From positions 5,627,501 through 5,691,500 of the forward strand of contig NC_051103.1 of NCBI RefSeq assembly GCF_901709675.1: a stretch of DNA of 64,000 nt, written 5' to 3'. Below the pieces are notes generated by a model that saw only the letters and a list, made by a program, of their open reading frames with translations, ran no database searches and had not been told where the DNA came from. Shown in pieces: positions 51,001 to 62,108 of this stretch; the first letter of the stretch is position 1; every line of letters starts with the position of its first letter. The stretch comes from Syngnathus acus. Lineage: Eukaryota > Chordata > Actinopteri > Syngnathiformes > Syngnathidae. A program made the translations under genes and the position numbers.

Positions 51001-52992
51001 ATTTATTTAATGGCCAATTTTTTTTGTTTTTTTGTCGAAAGGCGCAGCTGGAGCGCCGCTTCCTGGAGCTCCGCGACCAGGCCCGGCAACTGGAGGAACT
51101 GCTACCCCGGCGGGTGAGCTCGGACGAGCAGCGCGAGGTGCTTGGCCTCCTGTGCAAGGTCCACGAGCTGGAGATCGAGAACGCCGAGTTACAATCGCAC
51201 GCTCTGCTGAAGGACAATGTGATCCGGCAGAAGAATTTCGTGGTCCGCCGCTTTGAGATGCACCGGCACCTCTGCGACGAGCTCATCCAACAGCAGCGGC
51301 AGTTCATTGACGGTTAGTACCAACCGCTATCTCGACTGGTTAAGGTCTACTGACTGACCCGTGTTGTCTCTCTAGAGCACAGTCTGCTATTGCCGCCCCA
51401 CCTACAGGAGCTCTATGATATGTATGCCAGAGAACGAGATGAGAGGAAACTGGACCGTGCTGCGGCTCTTGAGAACGTCACCGCGAGCCACACCGTTAAG
51501 GTACATCCAAAAACTGAAAAAAAAGTACGAAAAAAAAAAGGTCCTGACGCAAGAGTCACTATAATAATAATTTGAAGGATACCCCACGTCTCCAGGGGGG
51601 CTCCCTACCCAAGATCGGCCTGGCTCCTCAGGCTCGTGACACCGTTCAAGACGTGGACTCAGACCAGGATTGCGTACACCCCGACGAAAGACACGTCAAA
51701 CTTCGTCGTCACACGTTGCCCCCCATTCTGCCTGAAACTGAACAGTGAGGACTTGTCGACAATGGTAACAAGTTATCGGGATTTTGACATTTTTTTTCTT
51801 TTCTGGTGTCAGGGACAGCGAGAGAGTATTCAAAAACATCGCTCATGCACGACACATGAAAATATTAGCCGTGATGACCCCTCCTCCCATACACATCAAC
51901 GGGAAGGGCAACAGAGAGGTGAGTGAGAGGAGATGGGGAACAATTCAGTTGTTGTTGTTTGAACACAACGGCGCCATCTGTCCGCGCAGTTGCAGCCGCT
52001 GGTGCCGGTCAGCTCGCTGAGCTACTCTCACCTCAGCCACAGCGTTAGCAGCCAGCTGGATTCATCTCCGGAGAGCAGCGAGGCGGGTGTTGACGCCCCG
52101 CTTTCACGAAATGGTAAGTCACCTGTTGCCAGGTGAAGTTTCAAAAACAAACTTTTCTGGTTACTTTTTGAAGAGAGGCAGCAGATCCTCAAAGGTGTCC
52201 AGAACATTTCGGTGAAGGCGGCGCGGCGGCGCTGCAAAGCTCGCGAGGTGGAGGCCTTGCGCTTGCCGCCCGCCCCCTCCCCCATGGAGCGCGCCACGCA
52301 GAGGAGCAGCCTCTTTGGCGGCGACACGGCCCCCAGGGGTCTGCCGGTGCGGCGTGGCAGACAGCCCAGCCCAGAGCTCCGGCACGCCACCTCCGACGAC
52401 AACCTCTCCAGCAGCACCGGCGAGGGGCCCGGCCTCCAGGCCACCTGGACACGGCACCACAAGCTCACGGGCAAAAACCAAACACCGCGAGACTCCGACT
52501 TTGAGGCGCGCCGTAAGAAGAGGCGCTCACGCTCTTTTGAGGTCACTGGACAAGCAGTGAGTGACTGCAGCACAAACATACAAATATAAATATATGACCA
52601 TAAACATGATCCTGTTCTCACATTCAGGTGCCTCAATCCAAAACAAACACACCTGCAAGATTCCGCCCCTTGGACAGCACGTCAGATGCTCACCTCCACG
52701 TCAGTGGTCAGTCACAGATTCCCATGCTCCGCCCCCAGTTCAGAGTCCCGCCTCTTGCCAAAGTCAGGGTACCAAACGGCAGCCAGCAAGCAGGTACGTC
52801 GACAGTAACCATGACGTTAAAAGTGTTTTTTAAGAACGTCCTTCCTGTGCAGGCCCAAATTCGGAGATCCCTGCAGTCCAGACAAATAACCTGAAGCGCA
52901 TCCCCTTTCTGCGGCAACCCCAGCCGCCCCTCTACATCACCACCACCACCAACACCGCAATAGGGAGCCAGCAGCGACCACGCCGACACTGA
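43569..52992 (+). CDS. kif19: Kinesin-like protein KIF19
   Basis: A kinesin-8-type motor that in mammals moves to the tips of motile cilia and depolymerises microtubules there, limiting cilium length. Coding exons: 43569-43607, 44265-44345, 48409-48519, 48585-48672, 48770-48906, 49304-49429, 49504-49698, 49775-49921, 50006-50128, 50274-50430, 50503-50677, 50759-50957, 51042-51312, 51376-51500, 51596-51744, 51813-51918, 51990-52113, 52174-52556, 52628-52793 and 52853-52992. These sum to 1013 aa (human 998). The N-terminal motor has the P-loop [13 protein letters not shown], switch [12 protein letters not shown], switch [25 protein letters not shown] and [10 protein letters not shown]. Coiled-coil-prone regions follow ([31 protein letters not shown]). 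The basic tail retains [13 protein letters not shown], conserved with human. The start [12 protein letters not shown] matches the family. Intron 2 (4.1 kb) is the only large intron. AATAAA is at 53340-53345. All motor residues appear intact. Confidence 0.96.
46063..46076. promoter_or_regulatory. RFX X-box-like palindrome in kif19 intron 2
   Basis: GTCGCCATGGAGAC fits the X-box pattern GTNNCC-N2-GGNNAC recognised by RFX factors, which drive ciliary genes. It lies within kif19, a ciliary kinesin. Confidence 0.45.
46159..46598. repeat. Tandem duplication of a 222-bp AT-rich unit
   Basis: Two head-to-tail copies (about 46159-46380 and 46381-46598) start GGGAGATGATG and run through ATTTGCATCATTTTTGC, TACCCCCTCTC and AAAATAACAA in the same order, differing by small substitutions and indels. 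They lie in kif19 intron 2. Apparent open frames inside are simply AT-rich sequence. Confidence 0.9.
47471..47484. promoter_or_regulatory. Second RFX X-box-like palindrome in kif19 intron 2
   Basis: GTCTCCACGGTGAC fits GTNNCC-N2-GGNNAC and is an imperfect dyad. It sits 1.4 kb downstream of the first X-box-like site in the same intron. Confidence 0.4.
47993..48048. repeat. (TG)n microsatellite
   Basis: About 55 bp of TG repeats with two CG interruptions, in kif19 intron 2. Confidence 0.9.
48109..48356. repeat. Spaced 46-bp direct repeat
   Basis: AAGTCAGCCATTTTGTTTA and the following 27 bases at 48109-48154 recur with few changes at 48311-48356, just before kif19 exon 3. An AT-rich segment separates the copies. 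Origin unclear. Confidence 0.7.
50223..50250. repeat. (TTAAA)n microsatellite
   Basis: About five copies of a TTAAA pentanucleotide in kif19 intron 9, 24 bp upstream of the exon 10 acceptor. Confidence 0.85.
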
Positions 52993-53995
52993 GCGTTATT
53001 TTCACTTGAACAATGCGAGATGCACAAACCAGGAAGTCTGGATGGTGACAGAGAGCACGCATCATCCTGCCTACAGACACCAAAGATCATTACGTGTCCA
53101 TTTTGTGTCTTGTTGTCTTCATGTGTTCAAAAAAGAAAAAGATTGCTATGTGCAAGTTTTTGCAAAGTGGGCTCTCTGGGAGAGGCGTTAATTACTATTC
53201 GATTGTGCTGCCTCAGTTATTGTGTTTTCATTTTAATTTATTTATTCATTTTATTTTCATTCTTTAACAGTTGCCTTGCTGTTTTTATTTCATTTCCATT
53301 TTCTGTGCTTTCTTTTGTACATTTTTTAATGACTACCAAAATAAATTGGGGAGGAAAAAAACATTGAACATTCTACTTTATTTTATTCTTCTTTATTTAG
53401 CCTTAAGTGACAAAAGAGAAAATGTGTGACATTATAAAACAAATACTGGGTGCTGCTCGAAAAATAAGGATATGATTTTCTAATAATAATAATTTAATTT
53501 TTAAAAAATCAGCTGGTGAGGTTGTTGTTGTTTTTTTAAACATCTTCATAATAAAAAGATGTTATCTTTTCATATTCCAGGTACGTATTCCTAAAAAGAA
53601 CATGTTTTTCACACAATGGATATTCATTATGTTCACATTTTTCTATGACTGTTCTAGGTAATTTTCTTTTTCAAAGAAGTTAGAAAGTTCAAAATAAAGA
53701 CATTGAAATGAAATCATTTTTGTGTGGTCCTAGATATAATATCTAATATAGAAGATGCCAAAATGGCATTAAAAACACATTGATTCTAATATGGGTCATA
53801 TGCATCTAAAGGTTAATTAGACATTATTTTTTAATTATTTTGTATCATGTATTAAAATGTTCTGTGATTGAATCACATTCAATTTTATTTGTACTTTTGT
53901 TTATTATATATTCAATCCAATCAATATTTATTAGTCTATATGCGTTTTAACTTTGTTTATATTTTTTGAGCCAATCGCAAGCCACTTTCTAAATG
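52993..53995. other. kif19 3' UTR and AT-rich spacer
   Basis: The kif19 3' UTR probably ends just after AATAAA at 53340-53345. The remaining 650 bp are AT-rich with several further AATAAA words and no credible frame. Confidence 0.6.
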
Positions 53996-54004
53996 ACTGA
54001 CGTG

Positions 54005-54161
54005 TCAACCAGCCAATGAGCGTCGGGATTAAGCGTATCCGGGAGTGGAGCAGGTAGAGCTGATTTGCAACCCGCCGACGAGGCAGCAAAGAAGAAAGCA
54101 AAATGTCGCTTCACTCGACCACGACCGTTCTAGGATCAGTGGGTTCTTAAGCGAGAAAGTC
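54005..54161 (+). promoter_or_regulatory. Promoter and noncoding exon 1 of the AP-2-like gene
   Basis: A CCAAT box (54013-54017) precedes a CpG-bearing stretch that ends at a consensus donor (GTGAGT from about 54162). The first coding exon starts 54696, so this is most likely the untranslated first exon and promoter. The exact start site cannot be read. Confidence 0.45.
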
Positions 54162-54806
54162 GGTGAGTGGAACTACCGTCACTGACTGGTAGAGCGATGG
54201 TGCACGTCCCGTTTTTCAGACCACGTTCAGAACCACCAAACGCTGCTCAGGAGAGATTCTGTCCGTACCATAGTACCAAACAAAACAACGCGCCGGTGGC
54301 AGCCATTTTGAAATGCTTCGAAAGTGAAAATGATCAAAAGCCAGGATATGTTTTTCTGTTATTCTCGTGACATCATTCACTTTTAAACTACAGCCAGGGA
54401 TGATGTGTGCCCATGTACACACATGCATGAGAGAAAGTGTGAAATAAAGTACGTTTGAGCAGCAGTAATAAGATCGTGGAACATTTGCAGGACAATTACC
54501 TGCAGAAAGTTCAGAGGGCATATTCTGCTGTTAATAGACTGTTTCCCGATGATGTCATGCACAACCATGGTGGAGGTCGATGTTTGAAAATTTGCATCCA
54601 GAGAATCCTGCCAAACACCAGCGCAAAATAACTTCTGTTGAGCGTGGGATCACCCGGGGTTGTATAATGTTTACAATATGCACTTTATCTTACAGGAAGC
54701 ATCTGCTCATACCCAAATTGACGATGAACCTCCTCCAAATATAACAACAAAGTAAACAGTTAAACTGCAAGTTACTTACTACCCGATCCACTGATTCAGT
54801 GACAAG

Positions 54807-56170
54807 ATGGAGCAATCTACAAGGGTGGTGGGCCTGGATGCTCAGGGCAACATGGTTTTCACTATGGTGAAGCCAGTCATGGGAATATTTCAAGTGTCCT
54901 CAGACCAAATGATGACCCAGGGGGGGATGAGTCTGCAGAGTTTACCTGAAAACACGCTGGTCCTGCCTCCTCCACAAGATCAGGTCCCATTGGAGACCAC
55001 CCAGGTGGAGATGCATGCCATCCAGCCTCATCTCCAGACTCAGATGCAGGTGTCTGCCACATTACAGACTGAGGAAGCCATCCACAGTCAGCCACAGAAC
55101 TCCAGTACCACTTCAGAGTTCTCCACACAGATGCCCTTTGCGGAGGTGTCATCACTCCTGGATCCCAACATGAAAGGATCCAAGGCTAGTGAGTGGCTCC
55201 TCAGAAAACGTTCCCATTAAAATGACCCCTTAGTCACGGTCCTCCAATTTCAGGGAAACATCTCATCTCCTACGATGAGATCAAGCGCCGTCTCCAGGCT
55301 CCGGAGAAGATGTCCCTGCGCTCGTTGGCCGCCTACACGCGAGTGAGCCGAGGTCCAGCTAGCAAGAAGACGCTGCTGGAGTCCCTGAGCGTCCTTGGCC
55401 TCACACCTAGCACGACGACCTCTGTTTCCTCATCCTTCTCCAAACTCACAGAAGGTGAAAAGATAAGCTAGATGAAATTAGTTTGGTAGATGACGTGGAG
55501 GAAACACGCCTTGTTTGTGACTCAATGTGTATTTGTGGTCAGGTGACACCAGAGCATTGTGTGACGACATGAAGGACTTCTCCCATGACTACATTGACTA
55601 CGGCAACATGGCCAAACAGCTCATCCCTGAAACAAACACAGTCCAACACTGGTCCAAAATCATCGAGACCAAGTAATTATTTGCAGGCGCTGATATTTTG
55701 AAACGGAATAGGAAAGTACCAGAAGTATCTTGTCTTCATGCAGGAATCACCTGGAGGACATGCGCAATTGTTTCAAGGACCCGGTCAACAGCGGCGCCTT
55801 CGACAGCGCTACGCACGGCCTCGGTCTGGGAATGCTGGACGTTGCCCTGGACATGATCATCACCACAATCAAACATCAGATCCGCATCCTCTCCGGTGCC
55901 GCCGCCGAGCCTCCGGAGTCTGCCGCGCCGACTCACCGCATCCGCCGGCGACAACGCCGGTGTCACAAGGCGAGCCTCGCCGTCAAGGAGCAAGGGAAGG
56001 TCATCTCAAAAAGCAAAGGACGAAGCAGAGGAAAGAAGAAGGTCCAGCAGGAAAATACAGCGGAGGTGGAGCCCTGCAAGACGGAATCCATGCAAGGCAA
56101 CGTGCTAACTTTGGTGTCTGTGGGCTATGAGACTGTTTCCACCGGTCTTGGTGGCTCCACACCGGCTTGA
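54807..56170 (+). CDS. Divergent AP-2-like transcription factor
   Basis: Coding exons 54807-55188, 55254-55454, 55543-55672 and 55744-56170 join in phase to 379 aa. The N-terminal third is Q/M/T-rich (MEQSTRVVGLDAQGNMVF...), like an activation region. Residues from about 128 parallel the AP-2 DNA-binding/dimerisation domain: YDEIKRRLQAPEKMSLRSLA corresponds to the AP-2 VQRRLSPPECLNASLL, TLLESLSVLGL to SLREKLDKIGL, FSKLTEGDTRALCDDMKDF to LTSLVEGEAVHLARDF, and THGLGLGMLDVALD to SHGFGSPAVCAAV. The basic GRRKAAN motif of true AP-2 proteins is replaced by Ser/Thr residues. The C-terminus is strongly basic (HRIRRRQRRCHK; KSKGRSRGKKK), probably a nuclear signal. The typical AP-2 N-terminal PPxY was not seen. 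I infer a nuclear, possibly dimerising protein with altered DNA contact; the homology call is by eye. Confidence 0.7.
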
Positions 56171-56605
56171 CATGTCACCGTGTTTACATTTATCAGATTG
56201 TGCTCAGGAAGGACCAAAAAGATTCAAAGAATATCTGTAGTATTTGTATTTACTGTATGTTCAAATCCAGGTCTCTCTCTGGTTATTAAGAATTGCTAGC
56301 AAACCATAAAGATATTCTTGTAATAATTAATTTGCATGACATGCTTCCTCTCACGTTGCCCAGAAGTGTCCAAAGCACCATGGGGAGGTTTTAGGCCTGT
56401 CAAAATACCAGCAGCCAAGCTGCTAATACCTCAACTATACACGCACATCGTGCACAGATGGTAAAAGAGGAGCTTTGAGTGGGGCGGGGATTTGCATTAA
56501 ACCCAGCAGGACTGAGCGAGCCTTCGTGGAACGCCAAACGCTTTTCAACCTTGACCAGGGCTGGAAACGTTAAAAGGGAGATTGTTGGAATAACAAAAGG
56601 CCACG

Positions 56606-58003
56606 ATGGGACATTCCACCATGCCGCTCACATTTACGTACCAGTGTGCCAACAGGGATCAACACAAAAGCGCCCGTCTACAACCCTCCACGCCAAACGG
56701 TGAGTGTGGTCCTTAATGTTTGACACAATTTGTCTCTCAGTGGGCAAATAAATAGATGGAGGACTCCAAAGAGGTTATCATTTCTCATCCAAGCCCCTTT
56801 TTTCCTCCCCTGCCACAGAGAACCTGAACAACGCATTGGGTGCCATCAGGGTGCTGGGTTTCGAGCGGATCGAAGCTGAGCTGAAGCCTCACTTACGCAC
56901 AGTGCTGGTGAACATCCAGGAGAGGAGTGAGTCTTGACACAAATGTTTGAATTTAAAAGATTCCTTCAGCCAACGTAAGTTCATTCATCAACGTTAGCCA
57001 CGATAAAAACAAGATTTAACACGATGACGTCATCGGTCCAGACAAAGGCGCCGCCGAGCAAGTTGTGATCAGCGGGATTCTTCCGGTTTTGGCGCTCTTG
57101 CTGAGGGAAAGAGGGCCCCTGGCGCTGCTAACCGCGCAACTGCTAGCTGAACTTGCCAAGGAATGTAAGTGTCTATTCACGAGACTAGCACCATAATGAC
57201 CAATTTATCCAGTACCACGGGAGTAACTGCCGCTGTTGTGTCTGTTTCAGTAAATGTATTATTTTAACAACAAACTCCGCATGCGTGGAGTGATTCGCAT
57301 CCATGCGTGCGACAATAAAATATTTTCTTTATGTCAAGCGGTGATACGGAAAGGTTTTGGAGATGGCGGTCTGGTTACGGCTCTGCTGTCTGTGCTGACC
57401 AATCCGGACCAGGATCTGCTGAGGCATGCGGTCCAGGCCATCACTCGCATGTCTTTTGACAGCTGTGAGTATGGAAAGTAAAGAAGTACACTGAGAGGAT
57501 AAATTATATAATAGTCAGCAAAATGTTTATTCTGTATCTCATCAGGTAAGCATCAGAAACTGTTACTGAGCAAAGGGGCGGTACCTCGTCTGGTCGCTGT
57601 CCTCCTGCGATTCCCCGGCAACGAGGCCTTAGAGGAGGTATGCCTCCGGGCCTTGTGCAACCTCAGTGGCATGAGCATAGCAGAGGAGGCCAGTGTTGTG
57701 TGGGAGAGAAGCACACCAGCCCAGCCGCAGGAATGCATCTTTCGTGGCGTGGCACCACCACACAAGTGCGGCTTCGTGACCTCGGTGACCGTGGTGCGTG
57801 TGTGTCAATGGGCGCCGGGGCAGTACGCCATCGGCGTGGAGCTGGTGCAACGTTGTTCCGCCTCCTTCTTGAACTTTCACAAAAACAAGAGGCCCGCTCG
57901 ATGGCTCCCTTTCTTCAACTTTGGGAGATGTTCCAAAATGGCAAACAGGAACAGTCTGAGACGGTCCAGTCTGAAGACACTAGTCTTCCACACCTTCCTC
58001 TAG
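56606..58003 (+). CDS. Short armadillo-repeat protein, SmgGDS/RAP1GDS1-like
   Basis: Proposed exons 56606-56699, 56819-56926, 57042-57164, 57339-57464 and 57546 onward join in phase. The second exon (ENLNNALGAIRVLGFERIEA) parallels the RAP1GDS1 N-terminus (DNLSDTLKKLKI). Then come armadillo-type helices: VVISGILPVLALLLRE, LLTAQLLAELAKE, GLVTALLSVLTNPDQDLLRH, AVPRLVAVLLRFPGNEAL, EEVCLRALCNLSGMS. SmgGDS is a guanine-nucleotide exchange factor and chaperone for small GTPases; about 607 aa is usual, whereas this model is about 302. The 3' end is unresolved. The frame through VVWERSTPAQPQECIFRG stops at 58003. The +1 frame from about 57840 (LFRLLLELSQKQEARS, MAPFLQLWEMFQNG) looks more protein-like, suggesting a small unrecognised intron (donor GTGCGT near 57794), a frameshift or a sequence error. 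ATTAAA is at 58422. The first exon is the least certain. Confidence 0.55.
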
Positions 58004-58479
58004 ATTTGAACTTTGAGGTATTTTTTTGCTCAAATTGGGTTGATGCGGAAATAAAGTGGACTTTTACAACAGTTTACAATACTGTAAAGGCAGCTTATGC
58101 TCAGTAGTAGCCCACATTGTTTTTATAGGTTTCAAAAAATTAAGAATTCCTTTATTATACTAATAGTTTTTTTTTTAAAAAGTGCATGTGTCAAAGGTAG
58201 GAAATGTGGATGGTTTTGTTCAAAAAATCTTGATGAAACTGCGGCTCAGCATCCTCCTGCTGTTTGTTTTTTTGAATGTATAAATGTGTCAAGAATTTAA
58301 ACGGTGTGCTTCAAGTGATTGGGTAAAAAAAAAAAAAAAGCTGTCATTTAACCGGCCAATCTTCTAGATAGAATTTTTGAAACACTTTTTTTTGCATTTT
58401 TAAACACTTTTGTAAACTTTTATTAAAGTCAAGCTGACTTTCAGAAACATTCTCGTTTACAAACTATTTAGTAAACATT

Positions 58480-58630
58480 GTTAGACCGACTTCTTCAGGA
58501 TCATCTTCTTCGCCTTCTGCTTCGTCCTCACTCTGACCTTGTCAGCTCAGCCAGATCTTCATCCATTAGCGGTTCTCCGCGACAATCGAGGAGCCTGCAA
58601 ACATCATCCTCATTCATATCAGAAAAGCCT
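58480..58630 (-). mobile_element. Pogo/Tigger transposase C-terminal remnant
   Basis: The minus strand reads DMNEDDVCRLLDCRGEPLMD, then EDLAELTRSE and a stop. The shifted frame continues GQSEDEAEGEEDDPEEVGLT MFTK before its own stop. Tigger/pogo transposases end in a similar pattern (NEDDVDELL...GEPLTNEDL...ELE, then an acidic run). One frameshift makes it a fossil. The rest of the element was not recognised. Confidence 0.55.
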
Positions 58631-59930
58631 TAAGATTTATGGATGGAATGAGAGAAGAGGATTCACAAGATAGGGTGAGATGGAAACTGTGGCCGAAAGG
58701 AAAAGAAGAAGAAGAATATAACTGTACATAAACTACAACAATAATTTAAAGAACCAAATATGTAAGAACTGAGTGTTATTCTAGCTGTAGGTTCAGAGAT
58801 TTTCTAAGACAAGTTTATATTTTACAAATTTGTTGTAGAATTAGCATGTCTATTAACGTGAACTTGATTGATCTGCATCGAGGGAGTACACGATTCTTTG
58901 TGTTGTAATTATTTTATTGCGAAAAGTCGAATAAAGACAATTTCACATGCAGTGCAATATTTAACCCGAGGATGGCGCCAAAGCAACGTTTTTTGCCCAA
59001 AAGTCATTATATCGTCTTTCCTGGTGATGCGCTTAAGTCGGATGAAAACAGTCAAATGCTGTCAAGGAAAGTGGAAGGCAGTCAACTTTGTTTGCTTTTC
59101 TGCCGTTTCCTCCTCGTCATGTCCCAGTTCGACCATTACTGCTTTTGGCTGGACTTGCAGTCAGTCAGCATCATGATGCAAGCGGACTCTGTTTTCACAA
59201 ATCTATTGATGTAGCAACGTATTCTTAAAGTCTTTCATTGAATAAAAAAAAAAATCTAATACAATAATATGGCAAATTTGCTTCATGTGAACCTAAAGGA
59301 AAAAAAAAAAAGAAAAAAGTTGCTTGAGGAGATACAAGTGATCACTGTAGTGTTAAAAAAAATCAAAAGATTATACATTGTCCTAACTTGTGAGGAATTG
59401 AAAGCTCAGATGTATGCCCAGGGCTCCGGGTGTCACATAACATCGCATGCCAGCAGAACACAGTCGACCTTTGGCCTTGGGCTATCTGGCCTGAATTAGT
59501 ACAGGGGGCGGCGCTAATCTGGAACATGATCCTGTTGATGATGAAAGCCGCTCAGCTGTCATTCATCTTTTTTTGGGTTGTTTACTTTATTTTTGGCCCC
59601 TGGCACAGTTGTACGAGGCCTCCCATTGTTTGCTCAGATCAAGTGTGAACTTGAGAGTCAGCCATGAACACTTTTTTTTTTTTTTTTACTTAAGGGGACA
59701 TATGGACAAACAGTGGATCAATCAAAAATGTGATTCATTCTGGAAAATATTCTCAAATGTATTAATGTTAGTGTAATTAGTCGATATAAGCGCCATTGTG
59801 CACTCACAATAGTTTACAAGCAGATTTGCCACATCCAACATGGCGTTTACACTGACGTAGGAACATAACGGGTCAACCTGCTCAATGCGGAGCCTTCCGC
59901 TTGAGCCAAACCAACCAATCACAGACTAGA
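58631..59930. other. Spacer without recognised gene
   Basis: Open frames at 58868-59214 show no family likeness and overlap repeat-like AT-rich DNA. A T run occurs near 59670-59688. No exon was supported. Confidence 0.5.
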
Positions 59931-60197
59931 ACGAGGCAGATGGGCGGAACCTTAGAGGCTGAACTCTGACCGCGGCGCGGGGGCGATTAGAGATGACGTC
60001 AGGCCGCTAAACAGCGCCGTGTTGTCAGCTGTGCTGGGGAAAAACGACAGAAAAGAAACAGTCTTGTGTGTGTGTGTGTTCTTGGCTGTTTCGTTAACGT
60101 TTTCAAACACTTCGCTCTGGTCACCGAAAAGATGCGAGCGGTCGTTCCGTAAACTAGAGCCTCGCCGAAACCGACGCCGGGATAACGGAACCTGCTC
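59905..60197 (+). promoter_or_regulatory. ormdl3: ormdl3 CpG-rich promoter and noncoding exon 1
   Basis: A CCAAT box (about 59913), a perfect cAMP-response element TGACGTCA (59994-60001) and GC-rich DNA precede a stretch that ends in a plausible donor (CTCAG then GTTGGT at about 60198). The coding exon starts at 60608, so an untranslated first exon here is expected. Confidence 0.5.
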
Positions 60198-60628
60198 AGG
60201 TTGGTGTCGGAGCCATTTTTGTCTGCTTTGTGAAAAGCTAAGGAGCCGTGTAGCCATTTTAGCTAGCCGACAAGTTAAGCTCTGTTGTTTACTTTTTGGT
60301 TTGATATGATACTTGAGTATCTTTTTGTCAACCACCTTAAACGCTGCCTTCTGCTTGGCTAATTACTAGTTTGGGTTTAGGGACACGCCCACCACAGTAG
60401 TCATAATAGTCATAACTACAAAGGATGGTGTATAAATAACCCACTCGGACACTATTTGTTTCGTATATTTTTGGCATTTTGAGTCATATGTTGTAGATGA
60501 GTGGTCAGCATGACCGCCTTGAAGTTCTGATGTTCTCAGCTCTTGGCCTTTGGTGTTTTGTACATTTGACTGAAGAGTAGTTCCAGCTCCTGCACTTTTC
60601 CCTGTAGGTGGCAGCAGGTGACGCCACC

Positions 60629-61638
60629 ATGAACGTGGGTACGGCACACAGCGAGGTGAACCCCAACACGCGCGTGATGAACAGCCGCGGCATGTGGCTG
60701 TCGTACATCCTGGGCATCGGCCTGTTGCACGTCATCCTGCTCAGCATCCCTTTCGCCAGCGTGCCCGTGGTGTGGACCCTCACCAATCTGATTCACAACC
60801 TGGTAGGCCTACCTTGTCTTTCTTCAACACCAAACATTTCATATGTGTTCCCAGGCAGCAAATACCCAATGTCATTGTGTTTTTGTGAAAAACTGCAGTG
60901 CATGTACCTACTCCTGCACACCGTCAAAGGGACGCCCTTCGAGACCCCCGACCAGGGCAAGGCCCGCCTGCTCACGCACTGGGAGCAGATGGATTACGGC
61001 GTGCAGTTCACCGCCTCGCGCAAGTTCCTCACCATCACCCCCATCGTCCTGTAAGGGGAAAAAATAATCTTTACATTTCCTTTATGTCACCACTCATGTT
61101 TTCATACAGCACAGCAATGTGGAGTTCTATTTTTCCGATTAAAATACACATTATGATAATACTGGTGCCCAGCCCAAACAGTGTTGGCTCCAACACCTTT
61201 ATACAATTTCCAACTCACACATGCACCAGTAGATGTGTCTCAAATTTTAGGGACAAAATGCCCATTTACATCTGTCTGTCTTATACTGCCCCCAGGTGGC
61301 CAAGGGCGGACAGCAGCGCAATGACCAGTCTGTTGATGCAAACTGTGGTCACATCTTTTTCATTCCCTTCCATTACATCATCACTCCATGTTTTTCTAAC
61401 TTGAAATATTATAGTGTTATATTATCTGACAATGACACCTCCGAGTTCCGTACGCCCGGTCACTAGATAATTGATTGGTCTTTGCTGTTGTGTTTGGCGC
61501 AGGTACATCCTCACCAGCTTTTACACCAAATACGACCGCGTGCACTTTGTGGTCAACACGGTGTCGCTGCTCACCGTGCTCATTCCCAAGCTGCCGCAAC
61601 TGCACGGCGTCCGCCTCTTCGGGATCAATAAGTACTGA
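60629..61638 (+). CDS. ormdl3: ORM1-like protein 3
   Basis: An ER membrane protein that binds serine palmitoyltransferase and restrains sphingolipid synthesis when ceramide is plentiful. Exons 60629-60802, 60899-61050 and 61503-61638 give 153 aa, the exact family length. The start [20 protein letters not shown] is the ORMDL signature. GTAHSE and [19 protein letters not shown] fit ORMDL3 better than ORMDL1, which has GVAHSE and YGLQFTSSRKFLSISPIVL. The ending [12 protein letters not shown] is complete. Four hydrophobic segments are visible, beginning at [20 protein letters not shown]. The leader before the ATG continues in frame without a stop back to the acceptor at 60607, but the family start fixes the ATG at 60629. 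ATTAAA near 61905 is a candidate polyadenylation signal. Confidence 0.96.
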
Positions 61639-62033
61639 TCGGGTTGGGGCCCCAGAAGAGACGCACGCCTCCACAGAGGACAACGCGTGGCTATGTTTTT
61701 TGACTTTAAGACTGAAAAGCGTTCAGATGGGATTAGATGCTAGTTAGCGTTTCTCCGATGAGCCGGGAGAAGTTTAGGGGGGGGTCCACGTCTCAGCATG
61801 ATCAGTGTGTGGGTCCGCAGCGACGGCCGCTTTTGTAGCATTTCATGTTGATACTTCATATTTATTATTCTTGTTCTTGTTTATTCCGGCGTATCCGCTG
61901 TCGCCATTAAAAGGGCTGAAATGGTTTGATTTTAAGGGAAGTTGTTAACTAGTTGTCTTGTGATCTTGTATATATAAACAAATATATATATCTACAGTAT
62001 TTTTCAAACTCACTCTTGTCGAGTGTCGTATTT

Positions 62034-62108
62034 GTGCTCATGGGGGTCACGGATGACTCGTGGTAAGAGGTGGAGCACACCCGCGACTGGTCGCCAGCCA
62101 ATCAGGTA
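62034..62108 (-). mobile_element. Antisense fragment of the SINE-type repeat
   Basis: Read on the minus strand, CTGATTGGCTGGCGACCAGT followed by a GGGTGTGCTCC-like phrase and GACCCCCATGAG matches the 3' body of the repeat at 34838-35134. Only about 75 bp remain. Confidence 0.6.

Noticed and set aside
52028-52636. 202-residue minus-strand frame
   Set aside because: It is antisense to kif19 exons 17-18, whose + strand matches human KIF19. The antisense frame is open because of GC-rich codon bias.
56479-56703. 74-residue frame before the armadillo gene
   Set aside because: It is out of phase with the following exon. The overlapping frame from ATG 56606 joins in phase, so that one was used in the model.
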